From: Candidatus Dechloromonas phosphoritropha
Lineage (GTDB): Bacteria; Pseudomonadota; Gammaproteobacteria; Burkholderiales; Rhodocyclaceae
Assembly: GCA_016722705.1 (NCBI GenBank)
Contig: JADKGN010000005.1
Location: forward strand, 186,001-250,000
Direction: 5' to 3'
DNA length: 64,000 nt
Of this stretch, positions 52,938 to 63,342 are shown one piece after another. Position 1 is the first letter of the stretch, and each line of letters begins with the position of its first letter. A program made the translations under genes and the position numbers. The notes below the pieces were generated by a model. It saw only the letters and a program-made list of their open reading frames with translations. It was not told where the DNA came from and did not search any database.

Positions 52938-52965
52938 ACTTGGGGGCGCGAAACCGCAATTCAAG
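52938..52965 (-). promoter_or_regulatory. Heat-shock (sigma-32) type promoter of lon
   Basis: On the minus strand CTTGAA (52965-52960), a 13-base spacer and CCCCCAAGT (52946-52938) match the sigma-32 consensus CTTGAA / CCCCATNT well. The site lies in the 66-base clpX-lon gap, about 35 bases upstream of the lon ATG. A small hairpin (CCCCC/GGGGG) overlaps its downstream half. Confidence 0.65.
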
Positions 52966-52971
52966 CCCGGC

Positions 52972-54234
<1,263 letters not shown>

Positions 54235-54248
54235 CCGAGCCTCTCCAT

Positions 54249-54878
54249 TCAAGCCGCATCGCGGCGGGTCAGCACCTTGTCGATCAGGCCGTATTCTGCC
54301 GCCTCCCCCGCCGAAAGGAAATTATCACGATCGGTATCCTTTTCGATGCGTTCCAGCGGTTGACCGGTGTGTTCGGCCATGATCTGGTTCAGACGATCAC
54401 GAATCGACAGTATCTCCCTGGCGTGGATGGCGATGTCCGAGGCCTGGCCCTGGAAGCCGCCCAGCGGCTGGTGAATCATGACGCGCGAATTGGGCAACGC
54501 GAAACGCTTACCCTTGGCGCCGGCACAGAGCAGGAAGGCGCCCATCGAGGCGGCCTGGCCGATGCACAGCGTGGACACATCCGGCTTGACGAACTGCATC
54601 GTATCGTAGATCGAGAGGCCGGCAGTCACCGCGCCGCCCGGCGAATTGATGTAGAAATAGATGTCCTTGTCCGGATTGTCCGCTTCGAGGAAAAGTAGTT
54701 GTGCGACAACGAGATTCGCGGTGACGTCGTTGACCGGGCCGACAAGAAATACCACGCGCTCCTTCAGGAGGCGGGAATAGATGTCGAACGCGCGCTCGCC
54801 ACGGCCGCTCTGTTCGATCACCATCGGGACCATGCCCAGTGCCTGCGGCTCCTGGATGCCTGCGTTATCGCTACTCAT
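54249..54878 (-). CDS. clpP: ATP-dependent Clp protease proteolytic subunit ClpP
   Basis: A serine protease forming the tetradecameric barrel, 209 residues. The catalytic serine is in CIGQAASMGAFLL, the histidine in SRVMIHQPLGGFQGQASDI and the aspartate in EKDTDRDNFLSA. The N-terminal propeptide region precedes PMVIEQSGRGERAFDIYSRL. It is directly upstream of clpX in the same orientation. Confidence 0.98.
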   Translation of the reverse strand: MSSDNAGIQEPQALGMVPMVIEQSGRGERAFDIYSRLLKERVVFLVGPVNDVTANLVVAQLLFLEADNPDKDIYFYINSPGGAVTAGLSIYDTMQFVKPDVSTLCIGQAASMGAFLLCAGAKGKRFALPNSRVMIHQPLGGFQGQASDIAIHAREILSIRDRLNQIMAEHTGQPLERIEKDTDRDNFLSAGEAAEYGLIDKVLTRRDAA

Positions 54879-54934
54879 GTCTGCCCTCGTCGGTTGCGTT
54901 CAAGATGTTCGTCGCCGTTGCGACATCGGGAAGA

Positions 54935-56239
54935 TTACTGCTTCTGGCTCATGAGTTCATCAAAAACCGCAGCCTTGTCAGTGACCTTTGCCTTGGCGAG
55001 TACCCATTCGACAACATTGCTCTCGATTGCCAGGGCCTCAACCTCGCCCAAGCGCTGCGGTTGGGCATAGTACCAGCGGACGACTTCCTCCGGGTGCTCG
55101 TAACTTTGGGCGCTTTCCTCGACCATTGCGCGAACCTGCTCGGGAGTTGGCTGAAGTTTTTCCGATTTCACCAGTTCCGCAAGAATCAAGCCAAGCACGA
55201 CGCGGCGTCGCGCCTGGTCGGCAAACCACTCGGGCTGGATCGGCATGTCCGCGACCTTCATGCCACGCTGCTCCATGTCCTGACGGGCAGCCTGCATCAG
55301 ACGATGGACTTCCATCTCGATCAGCGCGTTCGGCGTGGAAATCGGGTTAGCCTTGATCAGGGCTTCCATGACCTGATCCTTGAGCTTGCCTTCGATGCGG
55401 CGTTTCACTTCGCGTTTGAGGTTGGCTTCGATCTCGGCGCGCATCATGGCCACATCACCATCGACGATGCCCATGCTCCTGGCGAATTCGGCATTGATCT
55501 CCGGCAGCTTGGGCGCCTGTACCTGCTTGACGGTGACCTCGAACTGTACAGTCTGCCCGGCCAGATCCTTGGCAAAATAATCCTCAGGAAAAGTTAGGTC
55601 GAAGGTCCTGAATTCGCCAGACTTGGCGCCTTCAACGGCCTTCTCGAAGTCAGGCAGCATCATGCCTTGGCCCAGCACGAAAGGATAGTCGGTTGCCTGA
55701 CCGCCTTGGAAAGGCTCGCCATCCTTCTTGCCTAGGAAGTCGATGACGACGCGGTCTTCCTTCGCGGTCGCACGATCGGTGTCTTCGTAGGAGACACGCT
55801 GCTTGCGCAGGATGTCGAGGGTCTTGTCGACTTCATTGATACCGACTTCAAGAACTGGACGCTCGACTTCCGCGGCCGACATGTCGGCCGCGGCGAAATC
55901 CGGATAGACCTCGAAGATGGCGGAGAACTCGAGGTGAGTCGTGCTTTCGCTGTCCTTGGGCTCGATCCGTGGGTAGCCGGCAACACGCATCTTCTGGGCG
56001 GTTACGGTCTCGGCGAAGACGCGGTCCAGTTCTTCGGACAGCACTTCGTGGCGCGCCTGGCTGCCGTATTGCTGTTTGACGATGCCGAACGGCACCTTGC
56101 CCGGGCGGAAACCGGGCATCTTGATGTTCTTTCCCATACGCTTCAGGCGCTGATCCATCTCCTTTTCGACATTTTCGATGGCGATGGACAGATCGATGCG
56201 GCGTTCCAGTTCGTTGGCTTGAGCGGTGGTCGCTTCCAT
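54935..56239 (-). CDS. tig: Trigger factor
   Basis: A ribosome-associated chaperone and peptidyl-prolyl isomerase of 434 residues. The ribosome-binding signature is KMPGFRPGKVPFGIVKQQYG. The FKBP-like middle domain (about residues 150-240) includes DRVVIDFLGKKDGEPFQGGQ, and the C-terminal arms follow. It is the first gene of the tig-clpP-clpX cluster, with 56 bases to clpP. Confidence 0.97.
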   Translation of the reverse strand: MEATTAQANELERRIDLSIAIENVEKEMDQRLKRMGKNIKMPGFRPGKVPFGIVKQQYGSQARHEVLSEELDRVFAETVTAQKMRVAGYPRIEPKDSESTTHLEFSAIFEVYPDFAAADMSAAEVERPVLEVGINEVDKTLDILRKQRVSYEDTDRATAKEDRVVIDFLGKKDGEPFQGGQATDYPFVLGQGMMLPDFEKAVEGAKSGEFRTFDLTFPEDYFAKDLAGQTVQFEVTVKQVQAPKLPEINAEFARSMGIVDGDVAMMRAEIEANLKREVKRRIEGKLKDQVMEALIKANPISTPNALIEMEVHRLMQAARQDMEQRGMKVADMPIQPEWFADQARRRVVLGLILAELVKSEKLQPTPEQVRAMVEESAQSYEHPEEVVRWYYAQPQRLGEVEALAIESNVVEWVLAKAKVTDKAAVFDELMSQKQ

Positions 56240-56378
56240 GAGATTTCCTTGTGACTACGAGCCGAAAGAGATAAAGCTCGCAATTCTATCATGGCAGGTA
56301 AAGCAGCAGCATTCATGGTGAGGCACGATCTATAGACAGACGAGCGGATTGTTCGCTACAATTCCCATCCTATTCGAT

Positions 56379-56455
56379 GGCGGCTGTAGCTCAGTTGGTA
56401 GAGTCCCGGATTGTGATTCCGGTTGTCGTGGGTTCGAAACCCATCAGTCGCCCCA
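56379..56455 (+). tRNA. tRNA-His (anticodon GUG)
   Basis: The gene includes the extra G at position -1 (56379) opposite C73, as typical of tRNA-His. The acceptor GCGGCTG pairs with CAGTCGC, the anticodon loop is TTGTGAT with anticodon GTG in the stem CCGGA/TCCGG, the T-arm is GTGGGTTCGAAACCCAT-like, and CCA is encoded. It is divergent from tig. Confidence 0.95.
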
Positions 56456-56463
56456 GATTAAGA

Positions 56464-56495
56464 CCCCCGCATCCCGCAAGGTTTGCGGGGGTTTT
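56464..56495 (+). terminator. Rho-independent terminator after tRNA-His
   Basis: The arms CCCCCGCA (56464-56471) and TGCGGGGG (56484-56491) pair perfectly and are followed by TTTT. It lies 9 bases after the tRNA and 18 bases before the pepD start. Confidence 0.85.
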
Positions 56496-56512
56496 CGCTT
56501 GAGAGCCAGGAC

Positions 56513-57360
56513 ATGTCCGATCTGCCGACACCATCCGTATTCGCGTCGCTTGCACCAGCGACCGTGTGGAAGCATTTCGTCACCCTGTGCGCGGTTCCGC
56601 GCGCTTCCAAGCAAGAGGCAAAATTGCGGCAGCAGATGTCAGTCTGGGCAGCGCAACATGGTCTGGCTGCTGTAATCGACTCCGCCGGCAACCTCGTCAT
56701 CCGCAAGCCGGCCAGCGCCGGGCGGGAGCATCTCCCCGGCGTCATTCTGCAAGCGCACCTGGACATGGTGTGCCAGAACAACACCAACACGCCGCACGAC
56801 TTTTCGCGTGACCCGATCCTGCCGGTCCGGCGCGGCGGCTGGCTGGTCGCCGACGGCACCACGCTGGGGGCCGACAACGGGATCGGCGTGGCCCTGATTA
56901 TGGCGGTACTCGAGGACACCCGCCTCCAGCACGGGCCGATCGAGGCGCTGTTCACGGTTGACGAAGAAGCCGGGATGGGAGGTGCCCACGGCCTGCAGCC
57001 CGATACACTCAACGGGCGCCTGATGCTCAACCTGGATACCGAGCGGTGGGGAGAGTTCTATCTCGGTTGTGCCGGCGGCCTCGACGTCAATGTGCGGCGC
57101 GGCACTACGCCCGAGCCGGTGCCGGAGGGCTGGCAATGCTGGCGAATCGATTTGCACGGTCTCCGTGGCGGGCACAGTGGGGTCGATATCCACGAGGAAC
57201 GGGGCAATGCGATCAAATTACTGGTGCGTGTCCTGTGTGGACTTGAACAACATCTGTCGCTGCGTCTGGCCAGCCTTAGCGGTGGCACGGCACGCAACGC
57301 CCTGCCGCGTGAGGCGTTTGCCATCGTCGCCGTTCCCTCAACAGAGGCGGCGAAACTAGT
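56513..57360 (+). pseudogene. pepD: Aminoacyl-histidine dipeptidase PepD, N-terminal piece
   Basis: A cytosolic M20-family dipeptidase (beta-alanyl-histidine type) cut by insertion. Metal-site motifs are ILQAHLDMVCQ, DGTTLGADNGIGVAL and TVDEEAGMGGAHGL, followed by the dimerisation lid with LRGGHSGVDIHEERGNA. The coding sequence continues to AAKLVA and then runs into the IS1380 end. The C-terminal piece resumes at 60329. The ATG at 56513 is preferred to the frame opening at 56483, which lies in the tRNA-His terminator. The last five bases, CTAGT, are one copy of the target duplication. Confidence 0.92.
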
Positions 57361-59087
57361 AGCCCGAATTTTTCATAAAAGCAGGCGAATCTCGTTTAAC
57401 CCATTGATATAATAGTGGTTACGCCAATAACGCTTTGTAAGAAGCCTAAACGAGACCGCCTATGGACTATTCTATCCCAACCCAGCTTCGCTTTCCCGCC
57501 AGCGCCGGATTTACGATCCGGGCAGAGTTTGACGGCGGGGCGATGTCCTCCGACTTTGGCGCACTCCTGTTGCGTGGCATCGACCTGCAAATCGGCCTGA
57601 TTCCCCGCCTGGTCAGCGCGATTCACGACAAACGCCACGCCTCGTACATTGACCATCCCCTGGCCGACCTGCTCCGCCAGCGGATATTCCAGACCGCCAG
57701 CGGTTACGCCGACGGTAATGACGCCAACACGCTGCGGCGCGATCCGCTGTTCAAACTGGCGGTCGGTCGTGCCCCGCTGGACGAGGGAAATGACCTGGCC
57801 TCCGGCCCCACGCTCTCCCGGCTCGAAAACAGCGTATCGCGCAAAGACATTTACCGCCTGGCCAAAAGCTTCGTCGACGCCTTCATCGCCAGCTACGCCC
57901 AAGCGCCTGCCGTGATCGTGCTCGATATGGATCACTCGGAGGATGCCACTCACGGGCAGCAGGAACTGGCGTTCTATAACCCCCACTACGGGAATCACTG
58001 CTACCTGCCGCTGTTTCTCTTCGAAGGACTTTCCGGGAAGTTCATTACTGCCGTCCTGCGTCCGGGCAAACGCCCGACTGGCAAGGAGAACGCGGCCATC
58101 ATCAAGCGCGTGCTGCGCTTGCTCCGCCAGGCTTGGCCCGAGACCCACATCATTCTGCGCGGGGATGGCCACTTCTCGAATCCCGAACTGATGGCCTTGT
58201 GCGCGTCCGATCCGCATCTGGACTTCCTCTTCGGCCTGGCCGGCAACCCGGTGCTCTCGCCCAAGGCCGAGCCGCTGCTGAAGAAAGCCCGTGCGCTGCA
58301 CCAGACACACAGCGCCAACGCCCAGCGCCTGGGGAACGCCGAGCCTGCGGCGACACGACTGTACGACGATATCGAGTATCAGGCGGGCTCGTGGCCCAAG
58401 GCTTACCGCGTGGTGGTCAAGGCCGAGGTGATGGCCTTGGGTGACAACCCGCGGTACGTGGTGACCTCGCTGTCCGACCCGACGCCTGATGTGCTTTACA
58501 AAGAGCTGTACTGTGCTCGAGGGCAGGACGAGAACTTCATCAAGGCGGTGAAGAACGACTTGGCCAGTGACCGGACCTCCGATCATGCCTTCCTCGCCAA
58601 TCACCTGCGGCTGTTCTATTCGTGTGCGGCGTATGGGTTGATTCACGGCTTGCGCGAGAACACGCTGGTGCATACGGAACTGGCCAAGGCGCAACCGCTG
58701 TCGATTATCCTGAAACTCTTTAAGTTGGCGGTGCGCGTGGTGCAGTACAAGGATCGGATCAAGCTGTCCTTGCCTACGTCGTGTCCGATGAAGGGGTGCT
58801 GGCGCGGGTGACCGAGTTGCTTTACCTCGTCCCGCGCCCGCCGGCACCGGCCTGATCGACTCGGCGACGCCGTCTCATGCTACCGACTCGAATCCGCTTG
58901 AGCGGAGGTCAGGTCTCGCCAGCGCTCTGTCCAGGGATCGATGGCGGCAGGGTGTGATGCCCAAAAGTTGGGGTATTTGGCCGATCGTGGCGGGTTGGCA
59001 GCAAAATTCGCAGCAAGCTGACTCGCATCACGGCTGGAATGGCACGACATTGACATCGCGCGGCGGGTTTATGAAACATCCGGGATA
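57361..59087 (+). mobile_element. IS1380-family insertion sequence in pepD
   Basis: The left end GCCCGAATTTTTCATAAA (from about 57362) and, read from the right on the other strand, TCCCGGATGTTTCATAAA form imperfect inverted repeats. The 3' non-coding part (58812-59087) has no gene. It adjoins the IS630 element, and CTAGT flanks the pair of elements. Confidence 0.85.
57462..58811 (+). CDS. IS1380-family transposase
   Basis: A 449-residue DDE transposase. Motifs: LRFPASAGFTIRAEFDGGAM, VIVLDMDHSEDATHGQQELA with the first aspartate, HIILRGDGHFSNPELMAL with the second, and CARGQDENFIKAVKNDLASD with the glutamate. The C-terminus ends at SCPMKGCWRG. The neighbouring frame continues with VLARVTELLYLVPRPPAPA, so a small indel near 58790 has probably replaced the normal last 20 residues. 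Related to the frameshifted copy at 31.5-33.2 kb. Confidence 0.92.
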   Translation: MDYSIPTQLRFPASAGFTIRAEFDGGAMSSDFGALLLRGIDLQIGLIPRLVSAIHDKRHASYIDHPLADLLRQRIFQTASGYADGNDANTLRRDPLFKLAVGRAPLDEGNDLASGPTLSRLENSVSRKDIYRLAKSFVDAFIASYAQAPAVIVLDMDHSEDATHGQQELAFYNPHYGNHCYLPLFLFEGLSGKFITAVLRPGKRPTGKENAAIIKRVLRLLRQAWPETHIILRGDGHFSNPELMALCASDPHLDFLFGLAGNPVLSPKAEPLLKKARALHQTHSANAQRLGNAEPAATRLYDDIEYQAGSWPKAYRVVVKAEVMALGDNPRYVVTSLSDPTPDVLYKELYCARGQDENFIKAVKNDLASDRTSDHAFLANHLRLFYSCAAYGLIHGLRENTLVHTELAKAQPLSIILKLFKLAVRVVQYKDRIKLSLPTSCPMKGCWRG

Positions 59088-59090
59088 GTA

Positions 59091-60323
59091 CGTTCCATTA
59101 ATATATTTACAAACGTGCCTTTAATTGCCATGATTGTCTTAGCATTTGACGTGGAGGTGATCATGGGACGGACAAGCGGGCGAGCAGCACTGTTGCTGAC
59201 AGACGAGCAGAGATCCAGGTTGTCTGAATTGGCGGCGTCGCGAACGGCAGCGGTGCGCGAAGCGGAGCGTGCCGGCGTGCTGCTCAAATACGCGCAGGGC
59301 GTATCGATCACCGAGATTCAGCGGCAGTTGGGCGTCAGCCGGCCGATGATCTACAAATGCATCGACAAGGCACTTGCGGCGGGCATTCAAGCCGGATTGA
59401 AGGATGCCTACCACCGGCCTCACGCCCCGGAGATTACTGAGGAGGCCAAGGCTTGGGTGGTCAGCGTAGCGTGCACCAAACCAAGGGAGTTTGGACTGGC
59501 TGCGGAGTTGTGGAGCATCTCGGCGCTGGCCCGCCATGTGGCCGAACAGGCAGCGGCATCGGGCTTCCCTCGTCTTGCCGGTGCGGGCAAGAGCACGGTC
59601 TGGCGGATTCTTGATGCAAACCAACTCAAACCCCACAAGATCACCTACTACCTGGAGAAACGGGATCCCGACTTCGACCGGAAGATGCATGAGGTGCTGA
59701 TGGTCCCGGGACGTTTCCCTCTACACCGAAGGCGCCGTTCATGATGGACGGCCGAACCCGATTTACACGGTCAGTGTCGATGAAAAGCCCGGCGTTCAAG
59801 CGATTGGCTTGACGGCGCCTGACCGGCCACCGGTTCCCGGCAAAGCGCCGACGGTGAGTCGGGATTACGAGTACGTCCGCCATGGAACCGTATCGATCCT
59901 GGCCGGCATCGACTTGCACGCCGGCCATGTGTTTGCCCAAGTCGAAGACCGGCACCGCAGCTGCGAATTCATCGGTTTGCTCCGTTCGATCGATGCGTAC
60001 TACCCGCCGGAGGCCATTATCCGTGTCGTCCTCGACAATCACTCGGCCCACATCTCGAAAGAGACGATGGCTTACTTGGCGACGCGACCCGGACGTTTCG
60101 AGTATGTTCATACACCCAAGCATGGTTCTTGGCTCAACTTGATCGAATGCGCTTTCTCGAAAATGGCCCGGACCTTCCTCCGCCATATCCGCGTCGCCTC
60201 GATCCATGAACTCAAAGCGCGCATCCTGAAAGGTATCGATGAGATGAACGCCACCCCAGTTGTCTTTCGCTGGAAGAAATTTGACCTTGAAATCGCATAA
60301 TACGTAATTATATTGATGGAACG
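59091..60323 (+). mobile_element. IS630-family insertion sequence
   Basis: The ends CGTTCCATTAATATA (59091) and, read from the right on the other strand, CGTTCCATCAATATA form inverted repeats. A TA lies next to each end, in line with the TA target of this family. It sits directly after the IS1380 element. Confidence 0.85.
59163..60300 (+). pseudogene. IS630-family transposase in two frames
   Basis: The first frame (from the ATG at 59163, with GAGGTG upstream) has the helix-turn-helix GVSITEIQRQLGVSRPMIYK and continues to DFDRKMHEVLMV. The second frame (to 60300) has PIYTVSVDEKPGVQAI with the first aspartate, IRVVLDNHSAHISKET with the second, and HGSWLNLIECAFSKMARTFL with the glutamate. The frames change near 59705, in GTCCCGGGACG. 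Because some IS630 elements use programmed frameshifting this might be functional, but an indel is as likely. Confidence 0.85.
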
Positions 60324-60328
60324 ATATA

Positions 60329-60955
60329 CTAGTCGCCGGTCTGGAGAAATGGGATGGCTGGCTGCGCCGGGAACTGGCTGGGGTCGATGAAGGCGTCAAA
60401 CTTGGATATTCGCCGGAACCCAGCGCTGTGGTGCTGTTGTCGCCCGCCGACCAGGGCGTCTGGCTGGCCTCGCTGCAAGCCGCTCCGCATGGCGTCCGGC
60501 GCATGAGCCGGCAACTACCTGGCGTCGTCGAGACCTCCAATAACCTCGGCATGGTCAAACTCGATGTGACTGGTGGCTCGTGCAATTTCATGGTTCGCTC
60601 GCTGCTGGACAGTGGCAGCGCAGCGCTGGCGGACGAGATCGTCAGCCTTTTTGCGCTGTCCGGGACCGTTGCCGAGAAGGCGGGACATTACCCGGGATGG
60701 TCGCCGAATCCCGATTCGCGGCTGCTCTCCCTGTGCAGGTCGGTCTATCGCCAGGAATTCGGTAGCGATTCTCGGGTGCAGGTAATCCACGCCGGGCTAG
60801 AATGCGGGATCATTGGCGCGAAGTATCCGGGGCTCGATATCGTTTCCTTCGGTCCGACGATCCGTGGCGCGCATGCGCCGGGCGAGTCGGTGGAGATTGA
60901 GACCGTCGGACGCTGCTGGCAGCTCTTGCAGGCGATACTCACTGCTGTCGAATAG
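60329..60955 (+). pseudogene. pepD: Aminoacyl-histidine dipeptidase PepD, C-terminal piece
   Basis: Resumes the pepD frame at LVAGLEKWDGWLRRELAG and continues to LLQAILTAVE at 60955. It contains the conserved HAGLECGIIGAKYPGLDIVS, with the metal-ligand glutamate and histidine, and GPTIRGAHAPGESVEI. Joined to the first piece at CTAGT it gives a full-length PepD of about 490 residues, so the gene was intact before the insertion. Confidence 0.9.
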
Positions 60956-60970
60956 TCGAAGCCACTGAGG

Positions 60971-61007
60971 AGTCTTGACGATGAAGTGTTTGCCTTTACT
61001 TGCCATC
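60971..61007 (+). repeat. 37-bp direct repeat, copy 1
   Basis: Identical to 61040-61076, which spans the start of the lipoprotein gene (from 10 bases before the ATG into codon 9). Copy 1 carries the same ATG-AAG-TGT beginning but runs into TCCGTGTCTGA, so it is a truncated duplicate of the gene start. Confidence 0.95.
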
Positions 61008-61039
61008 CGTGTCTGAGTCGGCTTTGATTTCGGCAGCGC

Positions 61040-61076
61040 AGTCTTGACGATGAAGTGTTTGCCTTTACTTGCCATC
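61040..61076 (+). repeat. 37-bp direct repeat, copy 2
   Basis: Second copy, covering the translation start of the small lipoprotein gene. Confidence 0.95.
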
Positions 61077-61253
61077 ACCCTGTCTCTAAGCGCCTGCGGT
61101 GTGGAAACGGCGAGTACTGCGGCAACCGGCACCGCGCTAAAGAAGCAGGAAATCGAGCAGGGCAGGAAGACAATGGAGCAGATGCAGCAGAAGATCGACC
61201 AAGCCAACCTGCAGGCGCAGCAGCGCTCCGATCAGGCTAGCGGCGAAAGATAA
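61050..61253 (+). CDS. Small predicted lipoprotein
   Basis: A 67-residue protein with a short signal peptide and lipobox (MKCLPLLAITLSLSACGVE, lipidated cysteine at position 16). The mature part is a short, charged, probably helical segment (LKKQEIEQGRKTMEQMQQKI, DQANLQAQQRSDQ), as in small Lpp-like or YgdI-like lipoproteins. The family is not recognised. The start region is duplicated 69 bases upstream. Confidence 0.7.
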   Translation: MKCLPLLAITLSLSACGVETASTAATGTALKKQEIEQGRKTMEQMQQKIDQANLQAQQRSDQASGER

Positions 61254-61303
61254 GAAAGGTCAGCGCCCGCGAAGGGGCGCGGCAATTCGTTGAACCGGGT
61301 CGA

Positions 61304-62212
61304 TCAGCCAGCTTGTTCGGGCAAGTCTGCGGCGCGCAGCAGGAAAACGAATTCATTGCCGGCAGCGGTATCGAGCCAGGTGAAGGGCAGTGTCGGATAG
61401 GCGGCTTCCAGTTCTTCGCGGTTGTGGCCGATCTCGACGATGAGCAGGCCGTCTGGGGTCAGGTGACGCTTCGCCTCGCGCAGGATGGTGCGGGTGAAAT
61501 CGAGGCCATCCTTGCCTGAGCCGAGCGCCATGACCGGTTCGTGCAGGTATTCCGGCGGCAGCGCGGCGACCGAGTCGGCATTGACGTAGGGCGGGTTGGA
61601 GATGATCAGGTCGTAGCGTTTTCCAACCAGACTGGCGAAGGCGTCAGAGTGGATGATTTCGATGCGCTCGCTGAGGCCGTATTCCTCGATATTGCGTTCG
61701 GCGACGGAAATTGCCTCTGGTGACAGGTCGACCGCATCGACCCGAGCTTGCGGGAAGGCGAGGGCGGCGAGGATGGCCAGGCAGCCGGAGCCGGTGCATA
61801 GGTCGAGTGCAGATTCGATGGCCCACGGATCGTCGATCCACGGCGCCAGTTGTTCTTGCAACAGTTCGGCAATGAAGGAGCGTGGCACGATGACGCGTTC
61901 GTCGACATAGAAACGGTGGCCGGCAAGCCAGGCTTCGTTGGTCAGGTAGGCAGCTGGCAGGCGATCCTCGACACGGCGCCGGTAGATGTCGAGCAGGGCG
62001 TCGCGTTCGCTGGCCAGCAGGCGGGCGTCGAGGAAGGGTTCTAGGCGGTCGAGTGGCAGATTGAGGGTGTACAGCGTCAGGTAGACGGCTTCGTCCCAGG
62101 CGTTGTCGTTGCCGTGGCCGAAGAAGAGGCCGGCGGCGGTGAAGCGGCTGACCGCGTAGCGGATGTAGTCGCGAACTGTGGCAAGTTCGCTGCGCGCGGT
62201 CGGGTCGCTCAT
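61304..62212 (-). CDS. prmB: 50S ribosomal protein L3 N5-glutamine methyltransferase
   Basis: Methylates a glutamine of ribosomal protein L3 using S-adenosylmethionine. It has 302 residues from the ATG at 62212, which overlaps the dapE stop (ATGA). Motifs: RSFIAELLQEQLAPWI, ALDLCTGSGCLAILAAL (motif I), VDAVDLSPEAISVAERNI and the catalytic NPPYV in DLIISNPPYVNADSVAAL. The YVDERVIVPRS stretch is typical of PrmB rather than PrmC. The open frame upstream to 62284 lies within dapE. Confidence 0.93.
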   Translation of the reverse strand: MSDPTARSELATVRDYIRYAVSRFTAAGLFFGHGNDNAWDEAVYLTLYTLNLPLDRLEPFLDARLLASERDALLDIYRRRVEDRLPAAYLTNEAWLAGHRFYVDERVIVPRSFIAELLQEQLAPWIDDPWAIESALDLCTGSGCLAILAALAFPQARVDAVDLSPEAISVAERNIEEYGLSERIEIIHSDAFASLVGKRYDLIISNPPYVNADSVAALPPEYLHEPVMALGSGKDGLDFTRTILREAKRHLTPDGLLIVEIGHNREELEAAYPTLPFTWLDTAAGNEFVFLLRAADLPEQAG

Positions 62213-63342
62213 GCTGTTAGCAGGCGCTCGAGGATGCGAGTGTAGATCGCCGAGAGTTTCGGCAGTGCCGCGATGTCGACGCATTCGTCGATCTTGTGGC
62301 TGGTTGCGTTGACCGGGCCGATTTCCAGCAACTGGTCGCAGATTTCGGTGATGAAGCGGCCGTCCGAAGTGCCGCCGGTGGTCGATAGCTCGGTTTCGAT
62401 GCCGCAGATTTCGTGGATAGTGCTACTGGCAGCTTCGGCCAGCGGGCCGCGCTCGGTCAGGAACGGCCGGGCACCAAGCGTCCATTTGATGTCGTAGTCC
62501 AGGCTATGCTTGTCGAGGATGCCGGTCAGGCGCTGCTGCAGTCCTTCCGGCGTACTGGCCGTGGAAAAACGGAAATTGAATTTGATCTCGACGCTGCCCG
62601 GCACGACGTTGGTGGCGCCGGTGCCGCCATGAATGTTGGAAATCTGCCAAGTCGTCGGCGGGAAATATTCGTTGCCCTGGTCCCATTCGGTGTCGCTCAG
62701 TTCGGCGATCGCCGGCGCCGCCAGATGGATCGGATTGCGGCCGAGGTGCGGGTAGGCGATGTGGCACTGGATGCCCTTGACGGTCAGGGCGCCGGACAGT
62801 GAACCGCGGCGGCCGTTCTTGATCATGTCGCCCAGCGTGTCGACCGAGGTTGGTTCGCCGATGACGCAGAAATTTAGCCGTTCGCCACGCGCCTTGAGGG
62901 CTTCGACGACGGCGATGGTGCCATCGTTGGCATCGCCTTCCTCGTCGGAGGTAAGCAGGAAGGCGAGCGAGCCGGGATGTTGCGGGTGGGCGGCGATGAA
63001 CGCTTTCGTTGCGGTCAACATCGCCGCCAGCGAGGATTTCATATCGGCGGCACCGCGCCCGTAGAGCATGCCGTCGCGGATTTCCGGGGCGAACGGCGGT
63101 GAGGTCCACAGATCGAGCGGGCCGGTCGGCACGACATCGGTGTGGCCGGCGAAGACGAACAGCGGTTTGGCGGTGCCGCGCCGCGCCCACAGGTTGGTGA
63201 CGCCGTTGCGGTCGATGAACTCGCAGAAAAAGCCCAGCGCTTGCAGGCGGGCCGCGATGATTTCCATGCATCCGGCATCGTCTGGGGTCACCGAAGGCCG
63301 GGCGATGATCTGCCCGGCCAGTGCCAGGGTCGGATCGGGCAT
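62209..63342 (-). CDS. dapE: Succinyl-diaminopimelate desuccinylase
   Basis: A zinc-dependent M20 peptidase-like enzyme of lysine and peptidoglycan precursor synthesis, 377 residues. Metal and catalytic motifs: LFVFAGHTDVVPTGPLDLW, YGRGAADMKSSLAAMLTA and FLLTSDEEGDANDGTIAVVE, then GEPTSVDTLGDMIKNGRRGS, GGTSDGRFI and a late histidine in NATSHKIDECVDI. It overlaps prmB by four bases and starts at the stop of the pilU-like gene, so the three are probably co-transcribed. Confidence 0.97.
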   Translation of the reverse strand: MPDPTLALAGQIIARPSVTPDDAGCMEIIAARLQALGFFCEFIDRNGVTNLWARRGTAKPLFVFAGHTDVVPTGPLDLWTSPPFAPEIRDGMLYGRGAADMKSSLAAMLTATKAFIAAHPQHPGSLAFLLTSDEEGDANDGTIAVVEALKARGERLNFCVIGEPTSVDTLGDMIKNGRRGSLSGALTVKGIQCHIAYPHLGRNPIHLAAPAIAELSDTEWDQGNEYFPPTTWQISNIHGGTGATNVVPGSVEIKFNFRFSTASTPEGLQQRLTGILDKHSLDYDIKWTLGARPFLTERGPLAEAASSTIHEICGIETELSTTGGTSDGRFITEICDQLLEIGPVNATSHKIDECVDIAALPKLSAIYTRILERLLTA

